A stretch of 64,000 nucleotides of DNA. Origin: Anaerolineae bacterium. GTDB taxonomy: Bacteria; Chloroflexota; Anaerolineae; Caldilineales; Caldilineaceae. The stretch is taken from assembly GCA_030432295.1 (NCBI GenBank), contig JAUIHI010000014.1, positions 91,279-155,278 of the forward strand. Reading direction: 5' to 3'. The notes beneath the pieces were generated by a model that saw nothing but the letters and a program-made list of their open reading frames with translations, had not been told where the DNA came from and did no database searches. Shown here in pieces: positions 9,610-16,318 of the stretch (the stretch's first letter is position 1; every line of letters begins with the position of its first letter). The translations under genes and the position numbers were made by a program.

Positions 9610-10317
9610 CTATTCTCCCTCAGAACCCACAGCCGCTCTCTCATAAAGCCAGGCCCGGCCCCGTTTGCCCGCGGCCTGAATCTGGCCCATCTCCCGCAGA
9701 CAGTAGGCCATCTGCCCGGCCAGCCGACGGGGCAACCGGGTGTGGGCGGCCAATTCGGCTGTGGTAAAAGGCGTGGGCAGGGTCTCCGGCAGCAAGGCCC
9801 CAAGCTGGGCAGATTCAGTAAAGGAATGGCAGGCGACCACTTCCAGCAGCCGCTTTTCGTGGATGATCCAGCCACCCCGCCGCCAGCCCCGCTTGCCCCC
9901 TTTGTCGTGGCTGCGCCAGACCTCTTCCGCCTGGATCAGCAGCACATCCAGCCGGGAATTGGGGTGAGCGAGCAAATGGGGGATGCTCACCAGTTCGCCA
10001 AAGACGCTCTCCACCCGGCCCGCTTTGGGCGATTTGCGGCGGCTGAGAATCTCCCCCTCTTCGCTCACTTTGACAATCCACTTGGCCTGGGCCACAGGAT
10101 AGACCAGCCGCAGGCGATGGCCTGTCAGCAGCGCGTCCAGTTTGGCCCGCATCTGGCCGAAATGGGCGGTCTGCACCTCCACCAGTTCGCCATCCGCCCG
10201 CACCAGATCGATAACATAGCCCTCCACCGGGACTTCGGTCTCATCGCCGGGAGCCGCATACCAGTTTTTGACTGCCTCGTGCAAAGGCGATTCGTTCAGG
10301 GAACCGATGTGGGACAT
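9610..10317 (-). CDS. Uncharacterised conserved protein with possible nuclease-like core and C-terminal winged helix
   Basis: 235 residues, starting MSHIGSLNESPLHEAVKNWY after GGAAG; upstream in-frame residues look non-coding. Seen: an N-terminal alpha/beta part with GYVIDLVRADGELVEVQT (about residues 33-50) followed by a helix and RLRLVYPVAQAKWIVKV. The D...ExQ spacing resembles the PD-(D/E)XK layout, but this is pattern reading only. The middle is basic (HDKGGKRGWRRGGWIIHEKR). The C-terminal 70 residues (FTTAELAAHTRLPRRLAGQM... ) read as a winged helix. I believe it belongs to a conserved family of unknown function; no gene name is justified. It stands alone, 276 bases from the divergent MFS gene. 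Confidence 0.65.
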   Translation of the reverse strand: MSHIGSLNESPLHEAVKNWYAAPGDETEVPVEGYVIDLVRADGELVEVQTAHFGQMRAKLDALLTGHRLRLVYPVAQAKWIVKVSEEGEILSRRKSPKAGRVESVFGELVSIPHLLAHPNSRLDVLLIQAEEVWRSHDKGGKRGWRRGGWIIHEKRLLEVVACHSFTESAQLGALLPETLPTPFTTAELAAHTRLPRRLAGQMAYCLREMGQIQAAGKRGRAWLYERAAVGSEGE

Positions 10318-10519
10318 TCTAACTTCCAATGGGTGTTTGAGGAACGACTGGTACAGCTTGGCGGACACGAACGGGGATGTTTCTGACGCTGTTTCTGACG
10401 CAGTGCGCGGTGCGTGTACCACTTCACAGACTACACACTACGCGCCACGAAAAGTGCAGGCAAACCTCCGCCCCACTGTACTACCAGCAGACGCTATTGC
10501 AAGCGTGTTTTTTCTTCCT

Positions 10520-10547
10520 TTGCATTTTACCCCAATTGGTGTACTAT
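10520..10547 (+). promoter_or_regulatory. Candidate sigma-70 promoter for the MFS gene
   Basis: TTGCAT at 10520-10525, 16 bases, then TACTAT at 10542-10547, ending 46 bases before the ATG of the transporter. Both boxes are partial matches to consensus. The region is AT-richer than the flanking genes. No operator was recognised. Confidence 0.35.
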
Positions 10548-10593
10548 AGCTCAATTGTCCGAATTTACTAAACCGCTTTATATCGAGTGAGCC

Positions 10594-11874
10594 ATGCGAC
10601 GTATTATCTCTCCCCTAACCTCCTTTTCTCGATATTCCCGGGACGTAAAGCTCCTTCTGACGGCTACCGCCGTTCTCGCTATCAGCTTTTTCGGTGTCAC
10701 CGCCCTGCTCAAAATTCTCTACATTCTGCGCCTGGGCTATGGGCCGGAATATGTGGGGCTGTTTGGCGCCGCGGGCGCGCTGGGCTATATGGCCATGAGT
10801 ATGCCCAGCGGCTGGCTGGGCGATCGTCTGGGCATCAGCCGCACAATGGCCCTGGGCGCGCTAACAACGACAGCCGGAATGGTAATGTTGCCCCTCTCCG
10901 AGGTTGTCCCCCTCTGGGCGCGGGACAGTTGGCCGATTGCCAGCCAGATCGTCCAGGCCGGCGGCTATGCCCTATTCAGCATCAATTTGGTGCCGGCGCT
11001 GATGGGGGCAACCCTGCCAGAGAACCGCAACAGCGCCTATGCACTGAGCAGCACCCTGCGCAGTCTGGGCACATTTGTGGGGACAGTCGCCGGGGGACTC
11101 CTGCCCGGTCTGCTGGTACTCGTCACAGGCCAGGGGCTGGAAAGCCCGGTTCCCTATCGGCTGGGGCTTTGGATCGGCCCGTTCATCGCGGCCCTGGCAA
11201 TTGTCCCGCTGCTACGCATCCGCGAGCCGAAAGTCGTGCGGGATACGACCGCTGTTCCCCTATCCGATTCGTTTCCCTACTTGCCTGTGGGTCTGCTGAT
11301 CCTCTTTGTCGGTCTGGGGCAGGCAGCCAGCGCCACCTGTCAATCCTTCTGCAACGCCTATATGGATTCGGACCTGGCCCTCTCGCCGGATCGGATCGGT
11401 CTGATTACCGGCGTGGGCCAATTTGTGGCGATCTTTGCCCCGATGCTTCTGCCACGTATGGCCCGGATGCGGGGCAACGGCTGGACACTGCTGGTCGTCA
11501 CATTCGGCGGTGCCCTCGCGGTGTTGCCGCTGATTCTTTTCTCCGATTGGATAGGGGCCAGCCTGGGCCGGGTTGCCACTCTAGCCCTAGCCGCCATGTG
11601 GATGCCCACAATGCAGGTCTATCAGATGGAGATGATCGCCCAGCGCTGGCGTTCCCTGGCCTACGGCGCTATCTCTATGGGGATGAGTCTGAGCTTTGCG
11701 GCGGTGACGTATGGGGGTGGTTTGATTGTGGCTGGTTCGAGCTATGCAACTCTCTTCATATTGGGGCTGCTTCTCTCTGCAGGCGGCGCGGGGCTGATGG
11801 GTCTGTTCGTGCGCAAGCCGGGGCTGATCACATCGGAGATGCCGACCCCACAGGCTCTTGCCGCGGGTGATTAG
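10594..11874 (+). CDS. Major facilitator superfamily transporter
   Basis: 426 residues with about 12 hydrophobic segments, the usual MFS length. The loop between helices 2 and 3 contains GWLGDRLGISR, matching the MFS motif A pattern G-x-x-x-D-R-x-G-x-R/K. After helix 6 is the usual charged central loop (LLRIREPKVVRDTT). The substrate cannot be inferred; drug, sugar and metabolite exporters share these features. Start MRRIISPLTSF is the first ATG after a candidate promoter; no strong ribosome-binding site is visible. It is not in an operon with its neighbours. Confidence 0.88.
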   Translation: MRRIISPLTSFSRYSRDVKLLLTATAVLAISFFGVTALLKILYILRLGYGPEYVGLFGAAGALGYMAMSMPSGWLGDRLGISRTMALGALTTTAGMVMLPLSEVVPLWARDSWPIASQIVQAGGYALFSINLVPALMGATLPENRNSAYALSSTLRSLGTFVGTVAGGLLPGLLVLVTGQGLESPVPYRLGLWIGPFIAALAIVPLLRIREPKVVRDTTAVPLSDSFPYLPVGLLILFVGLGQAASATCQSFCNAYMDSDLALSPDRIGLITGVGQFVAIFAPMLLPRMARMRGNGWTLLVVTFGGALAVLPLILFSDWIGASLGRVATLALAAMWMPTMQVYQMEMIAQRWRSLAYGAISMGMSLSFAAVTYGGGLIVAGSSYATLFILGLLLSAGGAGLMGLFVRKPGLITSEMPTPQALAAGD

Positions 11875-11876
11875 AG

Positions 11877-12055
11877 ATTGGGTATTTGGGCGGTTCAATA
11901 TCTTTACAATTCGGCACGAGGAATAGGCACACCCACGTGCCGGTCACAGTAGAGCCACCGCCACACGCGGGCGTGTCCCCCCCTCTCGGTGCGCCCACTC
12001 CTCTCGAATTGTAAAGATCATTCGACGGCGAAATGAACCACGCCCAAATATCCAA
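11877..12055. repeat. Imperfect inverted-repeat element downstream of the MFS gene
   Basis: The left arm (from 11877, ATTGGGTATTTGGGCGGTTCA) pairs with the right arm (ending 12055, TGAACCACGCCCAAATATCC). A further perfect 14-base pair (ATCTTTACAATTCG at 11900-11913, complement at 12005-12018) lies inside. The right arm has about 15 extra bases. The roughly 90-base centre is GC-rich with no reading frame. It could be a small non-autonomous element or an intergenic hairpin repeat; no target duplication was recognised. Confidence 0.6.
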
Positions 12056-12090
12056 TATCTGTTATCTTTCACCGTCCGCGATCAACCAGT

Positions 12091-12223
12091 TGACTCCACT
12101 GCAAAAAGGTCAAATTCTCCCGCAGAGCCGCAGGGGCGCAGAGAACTTCAGGAGAGAAATTCGCTTTTATCAGAGTCCATCAGCGTTTATCAGTGGCTCA
12201 AATGACTTTTTGCAGTAGAGTCA
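12091..12223. repeat. Composite inverted-repeat element, copy 1
   Basis: The left arm TGACTCCACTGCAAAAAGGTCA (12091) and the right arm TGACTTTTTGCAGTAGAGTCA (12203-12223) are near-perfect complements. Between them are purine-rich words (GCAGAGCCGCAGGGGCGCAGAG), GGAGAGAAATT and TTTATCAG-type words. A second element with the same order of parts lies at 20014-20135. Together with the preceding element this fills the 356-base gap 11875-12230, which holds no gene. Confidence 0.6.
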
Positions 12224-12230
12224 CCAGTTG

Positions 12231-13148
12231 TCACTTCGACTCGTCCGGGTGCTCCTGGGGATCGAGCAGGGCCAGCAATCCCAGCAGCCCCATATTGGCG
12301 TAGAGCATCGGGGCCAGCAGGGGCGCGCCGCGCAGAAAACGTTCGATGACAATTGTGTTGCCCGCCACCAGATTGGAGAGCGCGTGCAGGCTTGCCCCCA
12401 GCAGGCCGCTGACCAGCAGCAGGACCATTGCCCCGATGTATGTGTAGAAATCCAGGGGCGTTGGCTCGTCCAGCGCGGCCAGCACCACCGGCGCCACCAG
12501 CCCAAAGATACCCACGGCTGTGGCGAACCAGATCCACGGCGAATGAAAACCGCTACGGGCGTGATCCAGCACACTGCTCACCAGCGCGGCCAGCATACCC
12601 ATCCCCACCATATAAAGATAGGCCCGGGTTTTGCTGTAGGGCAAGTGCAGCTTGCGCCCGCCCAGCAGAAGCAGCGTGCCGCTGTTGACCGGTCTCTCTA
12701 CCCAGGCCGCGCTGATGCCGAGGAAGCCGACCAGCGCAAAGGCCAGCGGCCCCATCACCGGCGGCGCCCAGATGAGCAGATTGACTGTCAACTGTTCACC
12801 AAAGGGTGCGCCAGGCAGGGCGGCCCGGCGCACGTGATAGTAGGCCCCCAGCACGCCCACGACAATACTGGCGACGAGGGTTAGTGTGCCGATGACCGTC
12901 GCCAGGGGGCGATTGCGGATGGCAAGCAGCCCCGCGGCCAGCAGCAACAGACCGCTGGTGAAGCCAAAGACAATCGGAATCCACTCTCTGGGCACGATTG
13001 TCCCGCTGGTCTGGTGGGCCAGAAGGGTGTCCAGCCCCAGGAAGAGTTCGTTGACAGCCACCATCAGCAGCATCGCCTGATCTCGCGAGACGGGAAGACG
13101 GCGGAAGCGTTGCAGGGGGGCTGGGATGTACTCAGAAAGGCGCAGCAT
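12231..13148 (-). CDS. Polytopic membrane protein, probable partner of the octaheme cytochrome
   Basis: 305 residues with about eight hydrophobic segments (e.g. MLLMVAVNELFLGLDTLLA, IVFGFTSGLLLLAAGLLAI, MVLLLVSGLLGASLHALSNL). The ATG follows GGAGAGTAGCCA and lies three bases past the cytochrome stop, so the two are almost certainly co-transcribed and translationally linked. Several histidines (AYYHVRR, LLAHQT, LHALSNL) lie in or near membrane segments and could bind heme or quinone, but no classical cytochrome b motif is clear. I do not recognise the family. An inferred role is electron exchange between the quinone pool and the extracytoplasmic cytochrome. Confidence 0.75.
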   Translation of the reverse strand: MLRLSEYIPAPLQRFRRLPVSRDQAMLLMVAVNELFLGLDTLLAHQTSGTIVPREWIPIVFGFTSGLLLLAAGLLAIRNRPLATVIGTLTLVASIVVGVLGAYYHVRRAALPGAPFGEQLTVNLLIWAPPVMGPLAFALVGFLGISAAWVERPVNSGTLLLLGGRKLHLPYSKTRAYLYMVGMGMLAALVSSVLDHARSGFHSPWIWFATAVGIFGLVAPVVLAALDEPTPLDFYTYIGAMVLLLVSGLLGASLHALSNLVAGNTIVIERFLRGAPLLAPMLYANMGLLGLLALLDPQEHPDESK

Positions 13149-13151
13149 TGG

Positions 13152-14465
13152 CTACTCTCCATCCACAGGCGGCAGGCCGGCCTTCACCAATTTCTCGTCG
13201 ATCATCTCCCGCAGCTCGGCCAGGTCCGACAGAATTTCGTACGCGCCGTGCCACTGCACATAATCCGCGCCCTGCATCCAAACACCGAATTTGGCTGTCC
13301 GGCCCCAGTGGTGCCAGAGTTCAAAATAGGTGTAGTCGATAGGTTCATCGAAGGGGGCGTCGGTGAGCAATTGGTTGTCAACCAACGGCTGCATCATTTC
13401 GTCGCTCTGTCGCACGAAGGCGTTGACCGCCTCGGTGGCTGCGTCGGCATCTGTGTAAAACTGGGTGACAAAGTTGTCGTTGTGACACTCCTGGCAGACA
13501 CTCTGCATCCGCACCTGATTGTCCTGCCAGGCGGGGCGGCGGTCGCTGATGGGCGAGGCCAGATACCAGGTCAGCCGGTCGCCGCTGTCGTGGGTGGTGC
13601 TGCTGGCCCCAAAGCCGCTGAAGTGGCAGGTGGCGCAGGTGGGAGCGGGGAAGTCTGTGGCGTCCAGAGTGCCCGGCTCCGCGTCCCAGTGCCAGCGGTC
13701 GCCGCCAGTAGCATAGGCGATGCCGTGGGGCGATTCCTGATAGATTTCCCATTGGGGATGGTCCGGGCCGATGTGACAGTTGTTGCAGGTCTCCGGTTTG
13801 CGGGCCTGCTCCAGGCTGAACTCGTGGCGCAGGTGGCATTTTGAGCACTGGCCCACCGAGCCGTCGGCAGCCGGTTTGCCCACATCGTGGCAGGTCTCAC
13901 AGGCAAATTTGGTGATGGCTTCGCCTTCCAACGCGTGGAGGGCGTTGCGGGCTTTGCTGGCTTCCGGGTTGGCTCCCCCTTCGGGAATGTTGTGGTAGGC
14001 CACCAGTTGCTCATCGGTCAGGGCTTCTTCGCCGGCATAGGCTACATAGGAGGGCAGCCCGTGACGGCTCTGGTTATACTGGGCGACCTCGGCCTGATGG
14101 CAGCTTTGACACATGGCGGTCGTCGGCTCGTGGAGGACATAGACGCCTTCGTGCTCGATGGCGCCGGGATAATCCGCGGCCACCACGTGACAATTCTCGC
14201 AGGTGACATCCGCTGCGGCCATCGTGCTGTGGCCGTACTGCTCCACAATGCCAGGGGTGGACTGTCTATGGCAGGTGACACAATTGTTGTCGCTGTTTTC
14301 GAGCACATTCACCTTCTCACCCGATACAGCCGCCGCGGGTTGTCCGGAGCGAGTGATGGCCAAACCTACAAAGGCAAGGGCCAGTACAACTATTGTGGCG
14401 GTCAGGCTCAAAATGAGCACCCGTGCAGAACGGAAGGGATTGGGTGAGGGATTGTCGGTAGACAT
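13152..14465 (-). CDS. Octaheme c-type cytochrome of the hydroxylamine oxidoreductase (HAO)-like family
   Basis: 437 residues. The start MSTDNPSPNPFRS is chosen because GGAGGTTTCCT precedes it. A single N-terminal membrane anchor or signal spans about residues 15-37. Eight CXXCH motifs are seen: CVTCH (62), CENCH (89), CQSCH (119), CETCH (189), CSKCH (207), CNNCH (227), CATCH (277) and CQECH (about 327). Segments CHIGPDHPQWEIYQESPHG and ADYVQWHGAYE resemble HAO. Family members oxidise hydroxylamine or hydrazine, or work in reverse on nitrite or hydroxylamine. The crosslinking tyrosine that decides the direction needs an alignment; a tyrosine is present in ADYVQWHG. It is first in a two-gene operon with a membrane protein. 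It could also be a detoxifying hydroxylamine reductase. Confidence 0.85.
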   Translation of the reverse strand: MSTDNPSPNPFRSARVLILSLTATIVVLALAFVGLAITRSGQPAAAVSGEKVNVLENSDNNCVTCHRQSTPGIVEQYGHSTMAAADVTCENCHVVAADYPGAIEHEGVYVLHEPTTAMCQSCHQAEVAQYNQSRHGLPSYVAYAGEEALTDEQLVAYHNIPEGGANPEASKARNALHALEGEAITKFACETCHDVGKPAADGSVGQCSKCHLRHEFSLEQARKPETCNNCHIGPDHPQWEIYQESPHGIAYATGGDRWHWDAEPGTLDATDFPAPTCATCHFSGFGASSTTHDSGDRLTWYLASPISDRRPAWQDNQVRMQSVCQECHNDNFVTQFYTDADAATEAVNAFVRQSDEMMQPLVDNQLLTDAPFDEPIDYTYFELWHHWGRTAKFGVWMQGADYVQWHGAYEILSDLAELREMIDEKLVKAGLPPVDGE

Positions 14466-14696
14466 AGGAAACCTCCAAAGGATTACGGGATGTGGGTACA
14501 GAAAGATCAGCCGAGCCTTTTCCAGGCTGATCGGCTGTGCGCTGTCCAAGTGGCAACGGTATTTTATGGAAGAAATCGAGCGGGTTACACCTGACGCTGT
14601 CTAACTGTGGGAAGTGGGGTCAGGTGTAGTGGATAAAGTGTACATGGGGAGTAGGAAATTTGCAAGCAGGATTTTTCTTGGGCCGTTCAAGATTTT

Positions 14697-14791
14697 AATC
14701 TATCCACAGATTTCACAGATGGACACAGATTTCAGTCCTGATTCTCGGTTATCTGTGAAAATCCGTGCCATCTGTGAATCGTTATTTCTTT
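14697..14791. repeat. Inverted repeat of ATCTGTGA-type words
   Basis: ACAGATTTCACAGATGGACA (from 14707) pairs imperfectly with ATCTGTGAAAATCCGTGCCA and the following TCTGTG (14751-14776). It is made of repeated short words (CACAGAT, ATCTGTG, ATCCGTG). It begins the 577-base gene-free stretch 14466-15042 upstream of the cytochrome operon. No promoter was confidently recognised in that stretch. Confidence 0.6.
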
Positions 14792-14824
14792 GGAAAAGCC
14801 TGTCAACTGTTCAGCCTTTGACAA

Positions 14825-14872
14825 AAAGCCCCCTGCATTTCACGTTGTGAAACGTGAAATGCAGGGGGCTTT
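14825..14872. terminator. Strong perfect hairpin, possible bidirectional terminator or repeat
   Basis: 22-base arms (AAAGCCCCCTGCATTTCACGTT and exact complement, 14825-14846 and 14851-14872) enclose GTGA. The G-rich stem foot is followed by TTT on both strands. It lies downstream of the threonine aldolase gene (stop at 15043, minus strand), so termination of that gene is plausible. The CGTGAAA words also recur in the hairpin before ppc. Confidence 0.55.
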
Positions 14873-14915
14873 GGCTTTCCAACTGAATACACTGTCAACA
14901 AAGTCTTTGCGAGTA

Positions 14916-14973
14916 ACCCGTTCACTTGATTTCGATACGCCTCGAAGACTCGGCTACTCAATCAGCGCTCACT
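14916..14973. repeat. TTTCGATACGCC repeat, short copy
   Basis: ACCCGTTCACTTGATTTCGA followed by TACGCCTCGAAG...CTACTCAATCAGCGCTCACT is nearly identical to 41769-41845, 27 kb away. The other copy has about 20 extra bases forming an inner hairpin. This is therefore a dispersed repeat family. Confidence 0.75.
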
Positions 14974-15042
14974 CTCCAGAAACTTATTTTACGGCGTACT
15001 GAACAGTTGCCATCAGCGCTAGTCTGATAGTATGGCTTGGAA

Positions 15043-16125
15043 CTATCCGTAGCTCACAACTTTTTTGTCCGTCACCTGCGCGCCCGCTTCCAGCACCGCG
15101 CCAAATGCCTCGATTGTGCGGTCGATATCGGCTTCGCTAATGTGATAGTTGGTCACCGCGCGCAGACGCTTGCCGCCGATGGGGTTGAGGAACACGCCGT
15201 GGCTGCGCAGCCCCGCGGAGAGATTGGCGGGGGTGATGTCTTCCCGGTCCAGATTGAAGATGACAATATCCGTCTGCACGCTTTCCGGATCGATGGAGAC
15301 CCCATCCAGCCGATTCAGCCCTTCGGCCAGGCGGCGGGCATTGGCGTGATCGTCGGCCAGCCGCTCCACCATCTCCGTCATCGCCACAATGCCCGCGGCG
15401 GCGATGACACCGGCCTGGCGCATCCCGCCACCCACAACTTTGCGCATCCGGCGGGCCTTGCGTATGAACTCTTTATCGCCCACCACCACAGACCCAACCG
15501 GCGCGGCCAGCCCTTTGCTCAGGCAGAGGCTGAGGCTGTCGGCTTCCTTTGCCAGCCGGGCCGGGGAGACATTCAACGCGACCGCCGCATTCCACAGCCG
15601 CGCGCCGTCCACGTGGAACTTCAGCCCGTGCTTGTGGGCCAACTGCCCGGCAGCGTCCATATATTCCACCGGCAATGCCCGCCCGCCGCAGCGGTTATGG
15701 GTGTTCTCCACGGCCAGCAACCGGCTGATGGGGAAGTGTTGGTCGTCGCCTCGGATGGCGTTTTCGATGTCATCGAAGCGCAGTGTGCCGTCGGGCTGGG
15801 TGTGCACAGAGCGGGGATGGACGCCACCCAAGGCAGCGGAGCCGCCCTGCTCGTAGAGGTAAATGTGGGCCAGGTCCCCCAGAATCACCTCGTCGCCCCG
15901 GCCACAGTGGGCCAGCACGGAAATCAGATTGCCCATTGTGCCGCTGGGCACGAAAACAGCGGCCTCTTTGCCCAGCATCTCCGCGGCCAGCCCTTCCAGC
16001 CGGTTGACCGTTGGGTCTTCGCCGTAAACGTCATCGCCGACCGGGGCTTTGGCCATTGCCTCCAGCATTGCCGGGGTGGGACGGGTGACGGTGTCCGAGC
16101 GCAGATCGATAGCGGGGGATGTCAT
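15043..16125 (-). CDS. ltaE: Low-specificity L-threonine aldolase
   Basis: 360 residues, starting MTSPAIDLRSDTVTRPTPAM after AGGAAGGAAC; a longer in-frame upstream start lacks such a site. It is a PLP fold-type I enzyme that cleaves L-threonine or allo-threonine to glycine and acetaldehyde. Visible family landmarks are DLRSDTVTRPTP at the N-terminus, GDDVYGEDPTVNRLE, the PLP-phosphate region PSGTMGNLISV, the PLP-ring aspartate in FHVDGARLWNAAVAL, and the Schiff-base lysine in SLCLSKGLAAPVGS. The length matches the family. It stands alone between a kinase gene and a repeat-rich gap. It provides glycine and one-carbon units or degrades threonine. Confidence 0.93.
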   Translation of the reverse strand: MTSPAIDLRSDTVTRPTPAMLEAMAKAPVGDDVYGEDPTVNRLEGLAAEMLGKEAAVFVPSGTMGNLISVLAHCGRGDEVILGDLAHIYLYEQGGSAALGGVHPRSVHTQPDGTLRFDDIENAIRGDDQHFPISRLLAVENTHNRCGGRALPVEYMDAAGQLAHKHGLKFHVDGARLWNAAVALNVSPARLAKEADSLSLCLSKGLAAPVGSVVVGDKEFIRKARRMRKVVGGGMRQAGVIAAAGIVAMTEMVERLADDHANARRLAEGLNRLDGVSIDPESVQTDIVIFNLDREDITPANLSAGLRSHGVFLNPIGGKRLRAVTNYHISEADIDRTIEAFGAVLEAGAQVTDKKVVSYG

Positions 16126-16173
16126 TGGTTGTGTTCCTTCCTGTGATTGGTGAGAAGATGGGTTGTGTGCTGC

Positions 16174-16306
16174 GTAATGCGTACTGCGTAAGTAGTGGCA
16201 GATCAGGCGCAAAGTGGTGCAAAAATTGCAGGTAAAAAACCTTTTCGCTCTTACGATTTTTCTCCTGACATCGAAAGAATGTCACTGCTTACGCAGTATG
16301 CATCAC
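16174..16306. repeat. Inverted-repeat element between kinase and threonine aldolase genes
   Basis: The left arm around 16178 (TGCGTACTGCGTAAGTAGTG) pairs with CACTGCTTACGCAGTATGCA at 16283-16302 with few mismatches. The centre is AT-rich with no gene. It sits in the 193-base gap between two minus-strand genes and could form a long hairpin 3' of the kinase gene's upstream neighbour. Confidence 0.6.
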
Positions 16307-16318
16307 TTTACAGTCGGT

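Noticed and set aside
10423..10500. Shared words with 59090-59150 (GTACCA...TTCACA...CACACACTACG)
   Set aside because: Similarity is short and scattered; not enough to call a repeat family.
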